Assembly: GCA_014859755.1 (NCBI GenBank)
Contig: JACUTO010000062.1
Coordinates: forward strand, 1 to 8,293
DNA: 8,293 nucleotides
Direction: 5' to 3'
DNA from: Candidatus Bathyarchaeota archaeon
GTDB lineage: Archaea; Thermoproteota; Bathyarchaeia; Bathyarchaeales; Bathyarchaeaceae
Shown here: positions 6,288 to 8,293 of the stretch, piece after piece
How positions within the stretch are numbered: position 1 is the stretch's first letter
How the letters are laid out: each line of letters begins with the position of its first letter
Position numbers and translations under genes: made by a program
Notes under the pieces: generated by a model
What the model saw: only the letters and a program-made list of their open reading frames with translations
Databases searched by the model: none
Told to the model about the DNA's origin: nothing

Positions 6288-6294
6288 TCACCTC
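6288..6294 (-). promoter_or_regulatory. Shine-Dalgarno site deciding the start of the EF-like gene
   Basis: GAGGTGA on the minus strand. Its internal GTG is an in-frame possible start, but a ribosome bound here would use the TTG 5 nt downstream. The two readings differ by three residues. Confidence 0.6.
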
Positions 6295-6330
6295 AACTCT
6301 GAACTGTTATAACTAAACGAGTTGCTCCTA

Positions 6331-6338
6331 GATATAAT
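6331..6338 (-). promoter_or_regulatory. TATA box for the EF-like gene
   Basis: The minus strand reads AAATTATATCTAGG. The box centre lies about 25 nt before a predicted transcription start near 6310, leaving a leader of roughly 28 nt that contains the SD. It shares the 154-bp region 6283-6436 with the divergent promoter of the PEBP gene. Confidence 0.5.
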
Positions 6339-6394
6339 TTGTCAAAGTTTGCTTAATGGACCGTGGATTTCGCATCTTTCCTTCTCTTAACAAG

Positions 6395-6404
6395 TTTTTT
6401 ATTG
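6395..6404 (+). promoter_or_regulatory. TATA-like box and SD for the PEBP gene
   Basis: TTTTTTATTG is centred about 37 nt before the ATG at 6437, placing the transcription start near 6425. The strong SD GGGGTG (6426-6431, 5 nt from the ATG) would then lie at the very 5' end of a 12-nt leader. The box is less canonical than that of the divergent EF-like gene. Confidence 0.4.
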
Positions 6405-6436
6405 GGATCAGCATCCATTAGGTTTGGGGTGTTTAT

Positions 6437-6871
6437 ATGAAATTGAAGAGTAAAGATTTTGAAGATAACAGCAACATTCCTTCCGAATTCACGTGTGACG
6501 GGAGAGATGTTTCTCCACAGCTTTCGTGGGAAGACGTGCCCGCGGAGACGAAAAGTTTTGCTCTGAGCGTTACGGATCCGGATGCGCCGATGGGAACGTG
6601 GATTCACTGGCTTGTCCACGACATTCCCAAGGACATAAGAACCGTTGAGCAGGGCGGTTTGCCCGAGGGAGCCAAACAGGTTGAAAACGACTTCCGTATG
6701 AAAGAATATGGGGGACCGTGTCCTCCTTCAGGGACGCACAGATACATCTTCACCGTATATGCCCTTGACGTCGAACATCTGGAAGGCGTTAACAAACGCA
6801 ACTTCTTCGACAAGGTTAGGGAGCACACTCTTGACAAAGCGGTGCTGAAAGGGTTATACAAGCGGAAATAA
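6437..6871 (+). CDS. PEBP-family protein (YbhB/YbcL, Raf-kinase-inhibitor-like)
   Basis: 144 aa, a complete phosphatidylethanolamine-binding-protein fold of the prokaryotic YbhB/YbcL type. Seen: the opening IPSEFTCDGRDVSPQLSW (14-31), the anion-pocket motif DPDAP (47-51), TWIHWLVHDIP (54-64, H57), and GGPCPPSGTHRYIF (92-105), which together line the ligand pocket in this family. There is no signal peptide, so it acts in the cytosol. The ligand and function in archaea are unknown; proposals for relatives range from phospho-ligand binding to protease or kinase modulation. The length is normal, perhaps slightly short. It is transcribed alone: divergent from the EF-like gene and convergent with the acyl-CoA synthetase gene, with 40 bp between the two stops (6872-6911) and no clear T-tract there. 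Confidence 0.92.
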   Translation: MKLKSKDFEDNSNIPSEFTCDGRDVSPQLSWEDVPAETKSFALSVTDPDAPMGTWIHWLVHDIPKDIRTVEQGGLPEGAKQVENDFRMKEYGGPCPPSGTHRYIFTVYALDVEHLEGVNKRNFFDKVREHTLDKAVLKGLYKRK

Positions 6872-6911
6872 ACTCAATCTCAGAATCTGCCAGTGACTTT
6901 GTTCTGTTACG

Positions 6912-8293
6912 CTATTCTATCGCCCAGCCCTTCTTTGCGCGCGTGGTTCTCCTCAGTTTCCAGTATTTGATGTGGTTTGCCACAGCCTTTGCGGCTCTTT
7001 CGGGTGTTCTGTAAACGGCCACCCCGTTTTGCTCCAAATCAGATTTCTCTTCGATGGGGAGTGTGCTTGGAGAGACAAGAGCGGCGACAACGGGTTTACC
7101 AGCGACCTTGGCTATCTCTATTAGTTCCTTCGCTGGGAGACGGACTTCTGGCTGAAAAGAAGGGGTGTAGACCGCTATCAACGCGTCGACATCGCTGTCT
7201 TCAAGTATTATTCCTCCGACGATCCCGTATAGTTCGGGGAGAACGTAGGCGACGCCGAGCAAGTCGCAGGGGTTTTGCACCGTTATATTGACAGGCACGG
7301 CCTCTTGGATTCGCCTTTTTGTTTCGTTGGAAAAGACGGACAACTTGATGCCGTGGCGCTCTAATACCTCGGTGATCACCAGGCTCGGTCCGGCGGTGTG
7401 GGTTACAAGAGCAACCTTTTCACCTTTAGCTGGTGGAAGAATGGATATCGCCTTTGCTGCGTCGATGAGTTCGGAGGGTTCGATCACCTCTAGTATCCCT
7501 GCCTGAGAGAAAGCAGCCTTGTACAGTTTGTAGGATCCGGCTAGGGAGCCGGTGTGTGAAAAAGCGGCTCGAGCCGCGACTTCTGTTTTGCCGACCTTGT
7601 ATATCAGTGTGGGCTTTTCTTCGGCCACTTCTTTTGCAACCTGCATAAGTCTACGCGCGTCTTCCACGCCTTCGAGGAATATGCATATTACTTTGGTTGT
7701 TGGGTCCTCTTTCAGGTAAAGTAGTACGTCGGCTATTTCTACGTTGGCTCTATTTCCCACGCCTACAAACTTGCTGAATCCCAGCTCTGCCTCAAGCAGG
7801 TATGCCACTAGAGTGGTTCCCATCCCACCCGACTGGCTTATGATTGAGACGTTGCCCCTAGGCAGTTTGCCCATGGGTGCAAAGGTGGAGTTCAGATTTG
7901 AGTAGGAGTTCATCAGTCCTATCGTGTTTGGCCCGATGATTTTGATTCCCGCCTCATTGCATATTCGTGCTATTTCCTTCTCCATGTGGGCACCCTGGTC
8001 GTCTAGCTCCTTGAAGCCCGAAGCGAAAATCACCACCGCTTTGACTCCTTTTTTTGCACAGCCCTTGACCGCGTCTAATACGCCGAAAGAGGGAAGCGAT
8101 ATCACTGCCAGATCTATCTCTTCTGGAACGTCTAGAATGCTTGGGTATGCCCTATATTCACCCACGGTTTCAGCGTTTGGATTTATGGGGTAGATTTCGC
8201 CCTGGTACTCTGCGTCCGTGAGGGCCTTCAAGCTCTGGTATCCGAGCTTACTCTGGTTTCTTGACGCACCTATGACTGCTACGGATTTGGGAG
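6912..8293 (-). CDS. acdA: ADP-forming acetyl/acyl-CoA synthetase alpha subunit, 5' end beyond the window
   Basis: The 459 codons visible are open to the right edge, so the start lies outside. The enzyme converts acyl-CoA + ADP + Pi to acid + CoA + ATP and is a main ATP source in many fermenting archaea. Domains by visible residue: CoA-binding Rossmann domain 1-125 (starts PKSVAVIGASRNQSKLGY), succinyl-CoA-ligase-like domain about 140-275 with SQSGGMG (152-158) and SHTGSLAG (245-252), where H246 is the phosphorylated His, then a third domain about 285-440. If about 11 residues are missing, H246 becomes 257, the number I remember for the Korarchaeum enzyme. The ATP-grasp beta subunit is not fused (the protein ends at GWAIE) and is not in the window. 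Where Pyrococcus has a Gly-rich TNGGG loop, this protein has THTAGPS (297-303). The TTG at 8229-8231 is not the start, because the family N-terminus continues before it. Substrate (acetyl, aryl, branched-chain) is undetermined. Confidence 0.9.
   Translation of the reverse strand, partial: PKSVAVIGASRNQSKLGYQSLKALTDAEYQGEIYPINPNAETVGEYRAYPSILDVPEEIDLAVISLPSFGVLDAVKGCAKKGVKAVVIFASGFKELDDQGAHMEKEIARICNEAGIKIIGPNTIGLMNSYSNLNSTFAPMGKLPRGNVSIISQSGGMGTTLVAYLLEAELGFSKFVGVGNRANVEIADVLLYLKEDPTTKVICIFLEGVEDARRLMQVAKEVAEEKPTLIYKVGKTEVAARAAFSHTGSLAGSYKLYKAAFSQAGILEVIEPSELIDAAKAISILPPAKGEKVALVTHTAGPSLVITEVLERHGIKLSVFSNETKRRIQEAVPVNITVQNPCDLLGVAYVLPELYGIVGGIILEDSDVDALIAVYTPSFQPEVRLPAKELIEIAKVAGKPVVAALVSPSTLPIEEKSDLEQNGVAVYRTPERAAKAVANHIKYWKLRRTTRAKKGWAIE

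Noticed and set aside
6604..6861. Long reading frame antisense to the PEBP gene
   Set aside because: It mirrors a well-conserved PEBP coding sequence and has low-complexity, non-family-like composition; the same applies to the other frames opposite known genes.
7477..7485. GGTTCGATC, resembling a tRNA T-arm
   Set aside because: It lies inside the well-supported acyl-CoA synthetase coding region, and no acceptor, D or anticodon arms surround it.
8229..8231. TTG as start of the acyl-CoA synthetase alpha subunit
   Set aside because: The frame is open upstream to the edge and encodes the conserved N-terminal VAVIGAS motif of the family.

Overview
The window reads as ordinary, gene-dense archaeal chromosome, probably from the Thermoproteota and possibly a Bathyarchaeia-like lineage. 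The lineage is an inference; the archaeal signals are seen directly. These are GGTG/GGTGA-type Shine-Dalgarno (SD) sites, TTG and GTG starts, TATA-like boxes about 25 nt before short leaders, an archaeal EF-Tu-domain-2-like small protein, and the alpha subunit of an ADP-forming acyl-CoA synthetase. There are ten protein genes. I see no rRNA, tRNA, CRISPR array, insertion sequence or other mobile element. No gap between genes exceeds 300 bases.

Left part, plus strand (17-2787): a nitronate monooxygenase-type flavoprotein, an uncharacterised protein with a possible PD-(D/E)XK-like core, and an HD-domain metal phosphohydrolase. The last of these meets the next gene tail to tail with a 4-nt overlap of stop codons.

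Middle part, minus strand (2784-6282, transcribed right to left): an EF-Tu domain 2-like protein with its own promoter and a T-tract after it. Next comes a compact unit of an HDDC2/YfbR-like HD nucleotidase, an 84-aa coiled-coil protein joined to it by an ATGA overlap, and a class V PLP aminotransferase 16 nt further on that lacks the desulfurase cysteine. After a 174-bp gap with its own TATA box comes a serine/threonine dehydratase-family PLP enzyme with no ACT domain.

Right part: a PEBP (YbhB/YbcL-type) protein on the plus strand, divergent from the EF-like gene. Convergent to it is the acyl-CoA synthetase alpha subunit, whose reading frame stays open through the right edge. Its start lies outside the window, and the internal TTG at 8229-8231 is not the true start.

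Functionally the genes point to amino-acid turnover (dehydratase, aminotransferase), nucleotide housekeeping (two HD phosphohydrolases), ADP-forming acyl-CoA to ATP conversion, and flavin-dependent oxidation. I did not find a convincing new defence or mobile system. The best leads are the possible nuclease-like protein at 1269-1907, the Asp-to-Glu change at a metal ligand in the HDDC2-like protein, and the coiled-coil protein coupled to that HD gene.
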